This document shows, piece by piece, positions 35,314-44,997 of a stretch of 64,000 bases of DNA. A program made the translations under genes and the position numbers. Below the pieces are notes generated by a model. The model saw nothing but the letters and a program-made list of their open reading frames with translations, did not search any database and was not told where the DNA came from. Positions within the stretch are counted from its first letter, which is position 1. Each line of letters opens with the position of its first letter. This stretch comes from Anaerolineales bacterium UBA6055 (GTDB lineage Bacteria > Chloroflexota > Anaerolineae > Aggregatilineales > Phototrophicaceae), in NCBI GenBank assembly GCA_002428985.1, contig DIYL01000021.1, forward strand, positions 80,029 to 144,028, in the 5' to 3' direction.

Positions 35314-36438
35314 CTATGAGGGTAATACATCCCGTAGACGATCGATCAATAGTTGTGCTTCATCGGCTGTGTTGTAGACCTGAAATGATACCCGTAGATG
35401 GGGACGGTCTAGCACTGTAGTCGGTGGCACTTCTATTTTGTAATCTTCGTATAACTGAACCGAGACAGCCATTGCATCGCATTCTGGTAGTGGAATTGTG
35501 ACCATCTGCGAAAATTGATTTTCTGAAAGGGGTGTCAGCCCATATTCATCACAGATACGCATCTGTGTCGATAGGGCGAGTTCATGGCAGTCTTTGCGGA
35601 CTTGATCCCAATTATGATCTTTTTGAAATTGAATCGCTGTGGGTACCGTCAAATAAGCAGATAAATCGCGTGTACCATGCCATTCGTTTTGTTCAAAGAA
35701 GTTCGCACCTTCGTACCATCCATGTGAAATAACAAGCGGGTCGATCATCGTGTGATGTTCTTTACGGACATGTAAAAATGCCGACCCTTTTGGCGCACAC
35801 ACCCATTTATGGAAGTTCCCGCTATACACATCTGCACCAATTTCAGTCAAATCTAATGGGATTTGCCCCGGTACGTGTGCACCGTCAATTATTGTAAAAA
35901 TACCATGTTCACGAGCACGTTTACAAATCATCACAATCGGGAACATCAATGCGCTTGGCGATGTGATATGACTTATAACAATGACTTTAGTACGATCGGT
36001 CACTTTTTCAAAGAAACCCTCCACAAAGTTCTCATCAGTGGTATAGGGAATTTCGACATTGTAGCGGACAATGTTTGCGCCTGTCTTCTGGGCAACAAAC
36101 GCCATCGTCTTATTGATCGCACCATATTCATGATCGGTGGACAAAATTTCATCACCAGCATTTAGCTTCAAGGACTTGGCAACCGTGTTGATACCCAGTG
36201 TCGCATTGGTCACAAAGACGACTTCTTCAGCTGGTGCATTCAAAAAGTTAGCAATCTTTTCGGTCGCATCTTCCATTAATCCAACTCGGCGGCGATTTAA
36301 AAATTCTACAGGTTGGCGTTCCAGTTCAAGTTGCCATTCTTGATAGGTTTTGAACACCTCTTTGGGACATGCTCCGAATGAACCATGATTGAAGAATACA
36401 ACATCATCACGGATGAGAAAATCGTCACGGGTTAACAT
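35314..36438 (-). CDS. Class V aminotransferase, isopenicillin-N-epimerase-like
   Basis: PLP-dependent enzyme of the class V fold (374 residues). The N-terminus FFNHGSFGACP is typical of isopenicillin-N-epimerase-like and cysteine desulfurase-like proteins. The PLP aspartate is in IIDGAHVPGQ (about residue 190) and the PLP lysine in SGNFHKWVCAPKGSAFL (about 213). The C-terminal domain ends in RPHLRVSFQVYN, which holds the carboxylate-binding Arg. No active-site cysteine loop of SufS/IscS is evident, so a desulfurase role is unlikely; epimerase, hercynylcysteine lyase or a related role cannot be chosen. No good SD was found. Monocistronic, convergent with the HxlR gene. Confidence 0.85.
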   Translation of the reverse strand: MLTRDDFLIRDDVVFFNHGSFGACPKEVFKTYQEWQLELERQPVEFLNRRRVGLMEDATEKIANFLNAPAEEVVFVTNATLGINTVAKSLKLNAGDEILSTDHEYGAINKTMAFVAQKTGANIVRYNVEIPYTTDENFVEGFFEKVTDRTKVIVISHITSPSALMFPIVMICKRAREHGIFTIIDGAHVPGQIPLDLTEIGADVYSGNFHKWVCAPKGSAFLHVRKEHHTMIDPLVISHGWYEGANFFEQNEWHGTRDLSAYLTVPTAIQFQKDHNWDQVRKDCHELALSTQMRICDEYGLTPLSENQFSQMVTIPLPECDAMAVSVQLYEDYKIEVPPTTVLDRPHLRVSFQVYNTADEAQLLIDRLRDVLPS

Positions 36439-36544
36439 CAGTTGTCGTCACACTTTCTATGATTTACAGCAGATAATTAAATTCGATAAAATTATAGAGA
36501 AGAGACATGCCTCTTCCCCAACAAAGGATTATGCATATTACAAA

Positions 36545-37585
36545 TTATGAATCGCTATCGTTAAAGTCCGACATATTATTGAGCAACGCCTGCGATAACT
36601 TCAACACATTATCATAATCGTCGGTGTTCATTAAAGCTGTCGGGCTATGAATATAACGACAGGGTGTGGATAGAATCATTGTGGGAATGCCAGTATGCGC
36701 CACATGAATCGCGCCACCATCGGTTCCGCCACCACGAATTGTCTTGTATTGATACGGGATGTTGTTTGCTTCGGCAGTTTCACGGACAAACTTCAACACA
36801 CGTGGGTCAGAAATCATACGTGCATCCATAAGTGTCAACACAGCCCCTTCCCCGAGTTTACATCCAGGATTCGGCGCAATATCACCTGCATCAACTTCAA
36901 GATTTGGGTTTGGCAAATCATGTGCTGTTGTTCCTTCCAGTACAATCGCCGCGTCGGGATTAAGGCGTTGCGCTGCGATTTGTGCACCGCGTAACCCAAC
37001 CTCTTCTTGCACAGTGAATGCAGCAATCACCGTCACTGGATACGGGCCGTTTTGCAAAATATCAATCAAAATCGAACAACCGACGCGATCATCAAAAGCT
37101 TTACCCCGTACAATCTTGTCACTCAATTGCGCGTAAAAACTATCAAATGCAATACGATCCCCTAATTGTGCAGCACCTTTATCTGTCGCCCCGGTGTCGA
37201 TGCGTAAGCTATCCATCTCGACAACATTCATACTGCGCCCAAGATGAATCGGTTTCCAGAGGATAACACCGGGGGTTCGTTTTTCGCCGACTTTGACACG
37301 TAATCCGGGTAAAATTCGCGCATCAATCCCGCCGACATTGGTAAATTGAATTAAACCATTGCCATCGACATTGGTCACCATCATGCCGACTTCATCCATA
37401 TGAGCAGCAATCATCACCGTATAATCGGGGTTTTCTGTTCCTTTTTGGATAGCGATCACATTCCCGATGTTATCCACGGTCATATCAGTCACATGCTCAC
37501 CGATTGCCTCCATGACAATATCACGAACTTCGCCCTCTTCACCACTCACGCCAATTGCATTTGAAAGTTCTTCTAATAACATCAT
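36545..37585 (-). CDS. M42-family aminopeptidase / endoglucanase-like peptidase
   Basis: Dinuclear-zinc aminopeptidase of the M42 family (346 residues), active on peptides in the cytoplasm as large TET-type assemblies. Ligand blocks: AAHMDEVGMMVT (His and Asp, about 65), GKAFDDRVGCSIL (Asp, about 177), QEEVGLRGAQ (catalytic Glu pair, about 210), EGTTAHDLPN (Asp or Glu ligand) and the final CRYIHSPTAL (His). GGGTDGGAIH is the family signature near the end. The start may be the second of two ATGs (37582), which has better spacing from AAGGAC. It was annotated as cellulase in early genomes, but peptidase is the accepted role. Confidence 0.9.
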   Translation of the reverse strand: MMLLEELSNAIGVSGEEGEVRDIVMEAIGEHVTDMTVDNIGNVIAIQKGTENPDYTVMIAAHMDEVGMMVTNVDGNGLIQFTNVGGIDARILPGLRVKVGEKRTPGVILWKPIHLGRSMNVVEMDSLRIDTGATDKGAAQLGDRIAFDSFYAQLSDKIVRGKAFDDRVGCSILIDILQNGPYPVTVIAAFTVQEEVGLRGAQIAAQRLNPDAAIVLEGTTAHDLPNPNLEVDAGDIAPNPGCKLGEGAVLTLMDARMISDPRVLKFVRETAEANNIPYQYKTIRGGGTDGGAIHVAHTGIPTMILSTPCRYIHSPTALMNTDDYDNVLKLSQALLNNMSDFNDSDS

Positions 37586-37763
37586 TTGTCCTTATTGTCG
37601 ATTCACAAACCACATCTGCCTATAATACTCCAATGCACCACGAAGGCAACATAGCAGGTCGAAAATATCCCAAATAAAAAATCTGCCAATATCCTTATGG
37701 TTGAAAGTGACATGGCAGAACTCATAATAAGTCAATTTATGTGACAACTAATGGTGGTTTTCA

Positions 37764-38519
37764 CTAGCTGATTAAGGTCAGCACACTCCCCACCATCATC
37801 AGGATAGATGTGAGCCACAATAACAAAACAGCAAATCCAGCCGATGTTGGGCGACCCAGTTTGACGTTATGGTGTAAGATGTTTCCAGCCGTCATCGAGA
37901 CAAATATGCAAATCGCAAAGGTGATGATACCAGCCACACTAAATGTCATACCGACAGCAAAAATTCCGGCGACAACATACGCGAGGCGTAACACCACAAC
38001 TCTAGAAATTCCAAAAATAATCCCGAGGGCTACCGACGCGCCAGCAGTCAACGCTAAACCCGTGCTAGCATCTTGCATCACACCAAAAGCTACCACACCA
38101 ATCATACTAAACGACAATCCAAATCCGATGCCGTAGACCAGTCCTAGTGATAATTCATTCTCGATATAACTCATGATACCGAGCATTAATCCAATCACCA
38201 ATGCACCCACCAATAAAACCAGAGGCGAGATGTCATAATGTTCGATAAAGTAACGGGATAAGTAAGCGTCTACAACCAGCGGACTAACAAGCAACAGCAA
38301 TGTCACTGTCACCAATGTGGCAATTAACCAGCCAGCTGTGCGCTTCATGGCATGAGGTCCGTAAAGATTATGATGGATACCAATACGAGCTGGGTTGAAG
38401 AATATCCAGAAGGCAATACTAAACCAATCACGTAGATTCCATGCGTTGAGGCGATGGGTTGTTTTACGTTTTTCCGATGGTGTTGCGGGTAAAACCGTTG
38501 CATTGTGCGCTATATTCAT
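37764..38519 (-). CDS. Hypothetical polytopic membrane protein
   Basis: A 251-residue protein. A hydrophilic N-terminus (about 1-60, basic, with SEKRKTTHRLNAWNLRDWF) precedes about six membrane helices from residue 63 to the end (for example GWLIATLVTVTLLLLVSPLVV, which I read as one helix; then LVLLVGALVIGLMLGIM and TAGASVALGIIFGISR). It resembles no family I can name; small ABC-permease-like or DUF-type membrane proteins are possible. The SD is weak. It is divergent from the EamA transporter gene. Confidence 0.6.
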   Translation of the reverse strand: MNIAHNATVLPATPSEKRKTTHRLNAWNLRDWFSIAFWIFFNPARIGIHHNLYGPHAMKRTAGWLIATLVTVTLLLLVSPLVVDAYLSRYFIEHYDISPLVLLVGALVIGLMLGIMSYIENELSLGLVYGIGFGLSFSMIGVVAFGVMQDASTGLALTAGASVALGIIFGISRVVVLRLAYVVAGIFAVGMTFSVAGIITFAICIFVSMTAGNILHHNVKLGRPTSAGFAVLLLWLTSILMMVGSVLTLIS

Positions 38520-38662
38520 GTTGGGTTACCTTGCTCACTCGTAGATAGACAAATTATACAACTGATGCAAAACATCGCAAAATTGAGCTTGCGGTAGGCT
38601 TGCGCAGTGATGGATGTTACGATGAGCAGAATTATCAACCAACCACCGGACAAGCTATTTTA

Positions 38663-39583
38663 ATGTCAACAAACCGCAGTATCGCCATCATACTCCTAAT
38701 TATCTTCTCAGCGGGATTAACTCCGATTGCTATCCGCTATACACAGGCAGAAGGTGTGCCGTCTCTCGTCATTTTGTTCATCAGGCTTTGGTTGATCACC
38801 TTCGCATTGTTCCCGATTGTATGGATACGCTACCGCGAAGAATTGCTCGCGATGACATTGCGACAGTGGGCATTTTCATTGATTGCGGGTTTTTGGCTCG
38901 CAATGAATTTATTTATGCTGTTTTTATCGTTGGAATATACGAGTGTCCTCGTCTCTAGTGTGTTGCGCCGAACCACCCCAGCATGGATTGTGCTACCGGA
39001 AATTTTCTTGTTCGGGGTGATCTTCTCGCGTAAATTCTGGCTAAGCCTCGTCATGACAATCATCGGCGTGGTCTTGGTTGGATTTGGCGGACTAACAGCG
39101 ATTGAAGCCGGATCAAACCCGTTACTAGGAGCGGGGATGGCATCATTCGGCGCGATTTGTTTCGGGATTTATCTGCTGATTGGACGCAGGCTCAACAATC
39201 GGATTCCACCATTGGTATATAGTTTTGTTGTATTTTTAAGCGCAGGGATTGTCACGACATTTTTTGTTGGCATCACCGCCACACCTGTCACAGGCTATTC
39301 AACAGCAGGCTATCTGTGGGTCATCGGTGTGACGATTCTGGCACAAGTCCTCGGGCACATCCCCATCAATATCGCCTTGCAACAATTCACAGCTACTGCA
39401 ATGGCGATCGTCCTACAGATTGGTGTGGTGCTGAGTGCCGTCTTTGCACTCTTTTTATTCGGCGAGATTCCATCATTATTGCAGGTTGTTGGTAGTGTCT
39501 TGGTCATCTTCGGCGTAACCATCACCACAATTGAGCAAACCCAACATAATCGCAAGCGTGTTGCTGAGAAACAAAAAGCCTAA
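38663..39583 (+). CDS. EamA-family (DMT) transporter
   Basis: Drug/metabolite transporter with ten membrane helices in two EamA repeats (about 5-140 and 155-290, 306 residues). Repeat 1 includes the helix ending in AFSLIAGFWLAMNLFMLFLS and the conserved LVSSVLRRTTPAWIVL segment; repeat 2 holds QFTATAMAIVLQIGVVLS, then LFLFGEIPSLLQVVG. Members export amino acids, nucleosides or other metabolites. The ATG at 38663 gives the normal family start; a TTG at 38600 would add 21 polar residues with no SD. It ends 3 bases before the stop of the convergent PP2C-like gene. Confidence 0.88.
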   Translation: MSTNRSIAIILLIIFSAGLTPIAIRYTQAEGVPSLVILFIRLWLITFALFPIVWIRYREELLAMTLRQWAFSLIAGFWLAMNLFMLFLSLEYTSVLVSSVLRRTTPAWIVLPEIFLFGVIFSRKFWLSLVMTIIGVVLVGFGGLTAIEAGSNPLLGAGMASFGAICFGIYLLIGRRLNNRIPPLVYSFVVFLSAGIVTTFFVGITATPVTGYSTAGYLWVIGVTILAQVLGHIPINIALQQFTATAMAIVLQIGVVLSAVFALFLFGEIPSLLQVVGSVLVIFGVTITTIEQTQHNRKRVAEKQKA

Positions 39584-39585
39584 GC

Positions 39586-40389
39586 CTAATCACTACCTTG
39601 AAATGGAAATCTGTTGCTGATAAAAATTGCTGAGGTATTCAAACGACTTTTCCATCCTTGAGCTGATCGGTCAGTTAATTGCTTGCAAGCATCTGATGGA
39701 TTCTTGCTTACGAGTAGTGATTGATGCGCCTCTAAATCAAACTTATTGGGATTGATAAAGTCAATAGCAGTGTTACTTGCCAATAAAATACCTGTTGATT
39801 CATTGATTTCGATTGCTAGTAGTTCAGGTTCTATCGTCTTGTCCATGCCAATTGCTCGATATAAACGTCCACTATCTGGCGTTTCTGCTAACTCTTCATA
39901 TGTTATGTGTCCACGTTTTACTAGCAGTTCTCCAAATGTATGAAATTCGGTTATTCGCTTCATCTTAACTGATTCAACCAAGATCGACATCATATCACCC
40001 ACATGTCCAATATATGCTTTATTTGCAGTATTCAACAGGACAATTGCAGTTCCACCTAATGTTTTACTGGGATGTTGAAATACTTTGTTGTTTGCTAAAA
40101 CAATAGCTTCTTCAATCCACTCCAGATAATGTGGTGTATCATGTCCCTTGGTAAGCATCTCATCAAATAAACAAGTGCTGATAAATGAAGCAATATGTTT
40201 GACTATTAATTTAGGCGCAAGGGTAGCATCATCTTTACTGCCCATACCCTTTGCGATTATATATAAACCAATAGTCTTATCTATAGCTTGTTTAGTATGA
40301 ATTTGTTGTACAAAAACACGATGTCTGTAATGATCGTAAAGATCACCTTTTATGCTAGCCAATCCATAGTCAAGTCGTATAGGTTGCAT
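39586..40389 (-). CDS. PP2C-like pseudophosphatase
   Basis: A 267-residue protein with the overall plan of bacterial PP2C (PPM) phosphatases but with its metal-binding acids replaced. Where active enzymes have ADGMGG, this one has AKGMGS. The GDSR block reads GHVGDMMS, the CSDGL block reads LASNTAI, and the final DN of the C-terminal strand reads LNTSAI. The GGTAIVLLNTANKAYIGHVGD core keeps the fold pattern. It is probably inactive and may bind a partner or phosphoprotein instead. The start at 40389 has CGGAGAAA upstream. No Ser/Thr kinase, FHA or anti-sigma partner is seen nearby. Confidence 0.6.
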   Translation of the reverse strand: MQPIRLDYGLASIKGDLYDHYRHRVFVQQIHTKQAIDKTIGLYIIAKGMGSKDDATLAPKLIVKHIASFISTCLFDEMLTKGHDTPHYLEWIEEAIVLANNKVFQHPSKTLGGTAIVLLNTANKAYIGHVGDMMSILVESVKMKRITEFHTFGELLVKRGHITYEELAETPDSGRLYRAIGMDKTIEPELLAIEINESTGILLASNTAIDFINPNKFDLEAHQSLLVSKNPSDACKQLTDRSAQGWKSRLNTSAIFISNRFPFQGSD

Positions 40390-40627
40390 GATGTTTTCTC
40401 CGTTTGGTTTGTCTCTATCATACAATCTGCACACAATTCACACATGGAAAAAGCCCACCAAACCATTACAATCAGGGAAATATTGATGAGTGTGTTGCCA
40501 ATCAGAAAGCCTAGCCTAATATTTGGGATTGTACGGTGTGGATACACAGAAATCTATTCGCAGATACCCGAAATTGCTCAAATTCTGAGCTGTCAGTACA
40601 CATGAATTATATGAGGAGCGTTTGGAC

Positions 40628-42151
40628 ATGCAACAAATTTTAGAACAACTCGGCATCAAAGCTGTAAATTCCGGTGTGTGCCTCGGTGTAGACAATTGGG
40701 TAGAGGACGCCAACGGGAAAGAGCTGGTCTCAATTAACCCGAGCAACAATCAACCGATTGCAAGTGTGACACAAGGCACAGCCGAAAGTTATGACAAAGC
40801 GGTGGAAACCACCCGCGAAGCCTTCAAAACATGGCGCAAAATGCCTGCACCTAAACGTGGTGAAATTATCCGTGACCTCGGCAACGAACTACGCAAACAT
40901 AAAGAAGCCCTCGGTGAATTGGTGACATTGGAAAACGGTAAAATCCGCACCGAAGGATTAGGCGAAGTCCAAGAGATGATCGACATCTGCGATTTTGCTG
41001 TTGGGCTGTCGCGTCAATTGTATGGCCTGACGATGCATTCGGAACGCCCTGAACATCGTATGTATGAGCAATGGCATCCAATGGGTGCAATCGGAATTAT
41101 CACAGCATTTAACTTCCCTGTAGCAGTATGGGCATGGAATGCAGCGATTGCAGCAGTTTGTGGCAATACCATGATCTGGAAACCGTCCCCAACAACGCCA
41201 TTAACAGCAATTGCGGTACAAAATATCTGTAACGAAATCATGGCGCGTCACGGTGTTGATGGTGTCTTTACGCTCGTGATTGGGGAGAATGAAGAAGTCG
41301 GCGAACGCATGATTAATGATGACCGCCTCCCACTGATTAGTTTTACAGGATCGATTAAAGTTGGTAAACATGTTGCCAAAGCGGTTGCGGGACGACTCGG
41401 ACGTAGTATCCTCGAATTAGGCGGGAACAACGGCATTATTGTGACTGAAGATGCAGACCTTGACCTCGCCACCCGTGGTATTTTGTTTGGTGCAGTTGGA
41501 ACTGCGGGACAACGCTGTACATCCACCCGCCGTATTATCGCACATAAGTCGATCGTTGATGACCTCACCAACCGTCTAGTTAAAGGGTATCAATCCGTTA
41601 AAATCGGCGATCCTATGGACGATAGCACGCTGATGGGACCGTTAGTGAGTTCACGCTCAGTTGATAATATGATGGCAGCGATTGAAACAGCTAAATCTGA
41701 CGGGGGTGAAGTGCTGACGGGTGGCGGTAAACTATATAACATCGGCGCTAATTATGTCGAACCGACCATCATCCGTATGCCACAACAAACCCAGCTTGTA
41801 TGTGATGAGACCTTTGCACCGATTTTGTACATCATGGAATACGACACAATCGACGAAGCAATTGACATCCACAACGATGTACCACAGGGTCTATCGAGTG
41901 CAATTTTCACCAATAATTTGCGCACATCGGAACGCTTCTTGAGCCATGCAGGATCCGATTGCGGGATTGCGAATGTCAACATCGGCACAAGCGGTGCAGA
42001 AATTGGTGGCGCATTTGGTGGTGAAAAAGAAACCGGTGGCGGACGCGAATCAGGGTCGGATGCGTGGAAAGGTTATATGCGCCGTCAGACCAATACCATC
42101 AATTACTCAACGGAATTGCCACTCGCACAAGGTGTCGAATTCGACATTTAA
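40628..42151 (+). CDS. ALDH7-type aldehyde dehydrogenase
   Basis: NAD(P)-dependent aldehyde dehydrogenase of the ALDH7 (antiquitin, alpha-aminoadipate semialdehyde dehydrogenase/AmaB-like) group, 507 residues. The catalytic Cys is in AGQRCTSTRR (about 297), the general base Glu in ILELGGNNG (about 262), and the oxyanion Asn in TAFNFPVAVW. The C-terminal GGAFGGEKETGGGRESGSD and the whole N-terminal region follow ALDH7. A likely role is oxidation of aminoadipate semialdehyde/piperideine-6-carboxylate in lysine breakdown, or of another aldehyde in osmolyte metabolism. The start is ATG at 40628 after AGGAG; a TTG two codons earlier is possible. A hairpin at 42166-42191 follows. Confidence 0.88.
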   Translation: MQQILEQLGIKAVNSGVCLGVDNWVEDANGKELVSINPSNNQPIASVTQGTAESYDKAVETTREAFKTWRKMPAPKRGEIIRDLGNELRKHKEALGELVTLENGKIRTEGLGEVQEMIDICDFAVGLSRQLYGLTMHSERPEHRMYEQWHPMGAIGIITAFNFPVAVWAWNAAIAAVCGNTMIWKPSPTTPLTAIAVQNICNEIMARHGVDGVFTLVIGENEEVGERMINDDRLPLISFTGSIKVGKHVAKAVAGRLGRSILELGGNNGIIVTEDADLDLATRGILFGAVGTAGQRCTSTRRIIAHKSIVDDLTNRLVKGYQSVKIGDPMDDSTLMGPLVSSRSVDNMMAAIETAKSDGGEVLTGGGKLYNIGANYVEPTIIRMPQQTQLVCDETFAPILYIMEYDTIDEAIDIHNDVPQGLSSAIFTNNLRTSERFLSHAGSDCGIANVNIGTSGAEIGGAFGGEKETGGGRESGSDAWKGYMRRQTNTINYSTELPLAQGVEFDI

Positions 42152-42165
42152 ATCTTATAGGGCAA

Positions 42166-42191
42166 AAATCCCCTGTAGATGCAGGGGATTT
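42166..42191. terminator. Bidirectional terminator between ALDH and Lcl_C genes
   Basis: AAATCCCCTG pairs with CAGGGGATTT (10 bp, 6-base loop). On the minus strand it runs into a T5 stretch, making it a good terminator for the exported Lcl_C gene; on the plus strand it ends the ALDH gene. Confidence 0.8.
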
Positions 42192-42214
42192 GAGACGCTT
42201 GGTTTTCTTTCAAC

Positions 42215-43699
42215 TTAACGGTTTGGTACACATGCCAATTGGTTACCGGCGGTTTGGCAAGTCCCTGTGAGCGTACCGTTTGGTGTATTGACACTACAGG
42301 TTGCATTTTGAGCGAGACCATTGCAGGCATTGATTGCTTCTTGAGGTGGTTGTTGACCATTGCCACCACCGTTACCGCCTTGTGGAGGTTGTTGACCTTG
42401 ACCACCGCCGTTGCCACCATTGCCATTTCCACCCTGAGGTGCTTGACCTTGACCACCTGTCATCGTATTAAAGACGAGGGTTGATGGGTCGCCACCGGTT
42501 GATGGATTGGCCGTGCCACCCGTCACACAGCGAACATAGTTGAAGGAGCGACGCGCGTCACCCTGTGGACCGAACCCGTTAACTTCGTCGGCTGGTACAC
42601 CTGCTTTTGGATCGGAGCGTTGAGCACCTGCACCATGCACATCAACCCAGCCACCGAACTGTTCCATATTACCTAGTGCACGTCCGAAGGACATATAAAC
42701 TGCATTCCCAACACGACCGTTATCACTGATGTGAGTGGTACTCGTCCAGTAGAAGCCATAGTCAGCTTGCCCGCCTTCGTTGCTAATTTGGGTTGCAGTA
42801 AATATCGGATCAAGTGCAGCGGAACTAGTTGTTCCCGGCGAACGATTGTAATCGAGGATACTGTGTAATTCTTTAGCATTTGGCAAACGCCAGCTATCCG
42901 ACCCCGCCATTGAGAGATTTTCACAGTAATTCAGAGCATCGCCCCATAGCAAGCCTTCCCCATTATCAGCTTGCATCCATGTCAGCCCTGTTGCATTATC
43001 AGTCACTGTACCATTGCCATTGTCCGCAAAATTATTTACACCGTAGCCATTGCCACCACGAACATAGATTGCGAAATAACCACCACCACGATTCTGTGTC
43101 GGGTAACATTTGATGCGACCATCGGCGAAATTTACACCGAAGAAGCATTCAGAACCACCCATAACCACATCCACATAGATGCTACTCGTCACCCATTGAC
43201 TGTCAATTGTACGTTCGCCATTGGATTCATCACCATATTGGAATGCAAAAACCTCATCATCGAGGAATGGATGTGTATTGCTTTCATCAAAACTACCGCT
43301 GACATCACGACCGGAAAAATCCATTAACGAATAAAGCTCTTTAATTGTAGGTACACGCCAATCGGTATAACCACCTAAATTAAATGATGTCACAGCGTTG
43401 ACAGCATCATAATATGCTTGTTTTGATCCAGGGTCGGTACTCCACATCAAGCCCGTGTTCAAATCTGTCGCTGTCCCATCACCATTAACTTGGTAGGATG
43501 GTTGCAATCCCTCATATTGTGCGTCTTGTCCGTTAAAAGCTGTCCCACACAGAATCAATTCAGAATCAGTACTGCAATGTATCTGATTGGTATCGACGAT
43601 GGGATAAGTCAGGTTGTCTTGTGCTTGTACTAATGAGGTAAAACTGAGAACAAAAATCACGCAAATAAAAAGAACATGTCGTGCCTTGTGTGTCATCAT
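42215..43699 (-). CDS. Exported Lcl_C (DUF1566) domain protein
   Basis: Secreted protein of 494 residues with a signal peptide (about 1-26, cleavage in VQA-QDN). Two Lcl_C/DUF1566 units are seen (about 75-190 and 225-390), each with the mark of this fold: GLMWSTDPGS, WRVPTIKELYSLMDF in the first; GLTWMQAD, WRLPNAKELHSILDY in the second. A low-complexity Gly/Asn/Gln/Pro linker (about 405-450) leads to a Cys-containing C-terminal part (ACNGLAQNATCSV, TGTCQTAGNQLACVP). These domains are related to C-type lectin-like or FGE-sulfatase-like folds and occur in surface proteins. The SD AGGGGG is strong. Confidence 0.82.
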   Translation of the reverse strand: MMTHKARHVLFICVIFVLSFTSLVQAQDNLTYPIVDTNQIHCSTDSELILCGTAFNGQDAQYEGLQPSYQVNGDGTATDLNTGLMWSTDPGSKQAYYDAVNAVTSFNLGGYTDWRVPTIKELYSLMDFSGRDVSGSFDESNTHPFLDDEVFAFQYGDESNGERTIDSQWVTSSIYVDVVMGGSECFFGVNFADGRIKCYPTQNRGGGYFAIYVRGGNGYGVNNFADNGNGTVTDNATGLTWMQADNGEGLLWGDALNYCENLSMAGSDSWRLPNAKELHSILDYNRSPGTTSSAALDPIFTATQISNEGGQADYGFYWTSTTHISDNGRVGNAVYMSFGRALGNMEQFGGWVDVHGAGAQRSDPKAGVPADEVNGFGPQGDARRSFNYVRCVTGGTANPSTGGDPSTLVFNTMTGGQGQAPQGGNGNGGNGGGQGQQPPQGGNGGGNGQQPPQEAINACNGLAQNATCSVNTPNGTLTGTCQTAGNQLACVPNR

Positions 43700-43885
43700 A
43701 TATTCCCCCTAGAATATTGATAGTAGATAGAACGTCAGTAAGCCGTCATGTAATCGCCACACAGAATTAGATAATTTCGGTTACAATATCCCATGTATGA
43801 CTTATATTCAGTCTAAGGGCAATTTGTAAACGAAGCATGGAGATAATGTAAAATCTTTATGCATACAGAAACTAGGACAAAACTT

Positions 43886-44989
43886 ATGCGTATCGGTCGC
43901 TTACTTTTGTTGTGTATTGTAGTCGTAAGCTTAGTCATCCTTGTCTTACCCGGAACAGCACAGGAACAAATGCAAGTGATGGAGATGGGTAGCCGATTAC
44001 GCTTACGTGATATGCCGAATACAGGTGGGAACACCCTTCAATTCCTCAACGCAGGAGAACAACTAAGTATCGTCCAGGTATCTGATGATGGCATGTGGAC
44101 AGAAGTTGAGGTCGCTAGCACCGGATTACAAGGCTGGGTCGCATCACAATTTATCGAGCCCGTGAATGCTAGCACGCCACCATCAGAATTCGAATTTAAT
44201 GATGTTGTTTACAATGGTGTCACAATCTTATCGGGGGTGAATCAAAATGCCGTCGATATTTTCCTGAGAGGGCAGGAGATGGGCAACCGTGCTAACGTCT
44301 TTACTAAAGTCGGGGATAGCATCACATTCACGCCATGGTTTTTAGATGAGATTGGTGATGGAAATTACATCCTTGATGAACACGACTATTTGCAGAATGC
44401 AATCGACTACTTCAGTACAGAGCCAGCCCGTGATGAAAATTCATTTAAGCATAACTCAGTAGCGATGGCGAATGGTTGGAACGCAGGATTGATGCAAGAC
44501 TCGGATTATGCCGACCCATTTTTGTGTGATATTGAGGAAACACCGCTTGAATGTGAATATCGGATCACACGTCCAGCAATCGCGCTTATTATGTTTGGGA
44601 CAAATGATGTTGGTTTTATAGATGGATATACTTTCCGTATCAATATGGAATGGGTTGTACAAATCTCGATTGACAATGGCGTTATTCCTGTCATCAGTAC
44701 CATCCCCAACCGACTTGATAAACAGGAAGAAGTGCCTTTGTTCAATGCGATCATTCGGGACATTGCCCGCAAATATAATATTCCGCTATGGGATTATAAA
44801 GCAATCCTTGACACATTGCCGGGCGAAGGCTTATCCGGCGATGGCGTTCACCCTAACAGCTCACCGCGAGGCGGCGTAGGGCAAGGCGATTTTACAGCGA
44901 TTAATCTCGACTATGGTTTTCCGATGCGTAATTTTAATGCCGTTCAGATCTTGCAGAGCTTGCTAGAACAGGTCATTTTACGGGCTTAA
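43886..44989 (+). CDS. Exported SH3b plus SGNH-hydrolase-type protein
   Basis: Secreted protein of about 367 residues. The signal peptide (RLLLLCIVVVSLVILVL, cleavage before QEQ) is followed by a bacterial SH3-like domain (about 30-90; LRLRDMPNTGGNTL to GWVASQFIEP), which often binds cell wall. An SGNH/GDSL-like hydrolase domain follows: block I GDSITFTP (about 145), the block III-like MFGTNDVGF, and block V DGVHPN near the end. It may de-acylate or bind glycans outside the cell. The start at 43886 is chosen for AGGA upstream; an ATG at 43859 adds nine residues. Confidence 0.78.
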   Translation: MRIGRLLLLCIVVVSLVILVLPGTAQEQMQVMEMGSRLRLRDMPNTGGNTLQFLNAGEQLSIVQVSDDGMWTEVEVASTGLQGWVASQFIEPVNASTPPSEFEFNDVVYNGVTILSGVNQNAVDIFLRGQEMGNRANVFTKVGDSITFTPWFLDEIGDGNYILDEHDYLQNAIDYFSTEPARDENSFKHNSVAMANGWNAGLMQDSDYADPFLCDIEETPLECEYRITRPAIALIMFGTNDVGFIDGYTFRINMEWVVQISIDNGVIPVISTIPNRLDKQEEVPLFNAIIRDIARKYNIPLWDYKAILDTLPGEGLSGDGVHPNSSPRGGVGQGDFTAINLDYGFPMRNFNAVQILQSLLEQVILRA

Positions 44990-44997
44990 TAGACTGT

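Noticed and set aside
41248..41571. 107-codon frame opposite the aldehyde dehydrogenase gene
   Set aside because: Antisense shadow of catalytic ALDH sequence, with no SD.
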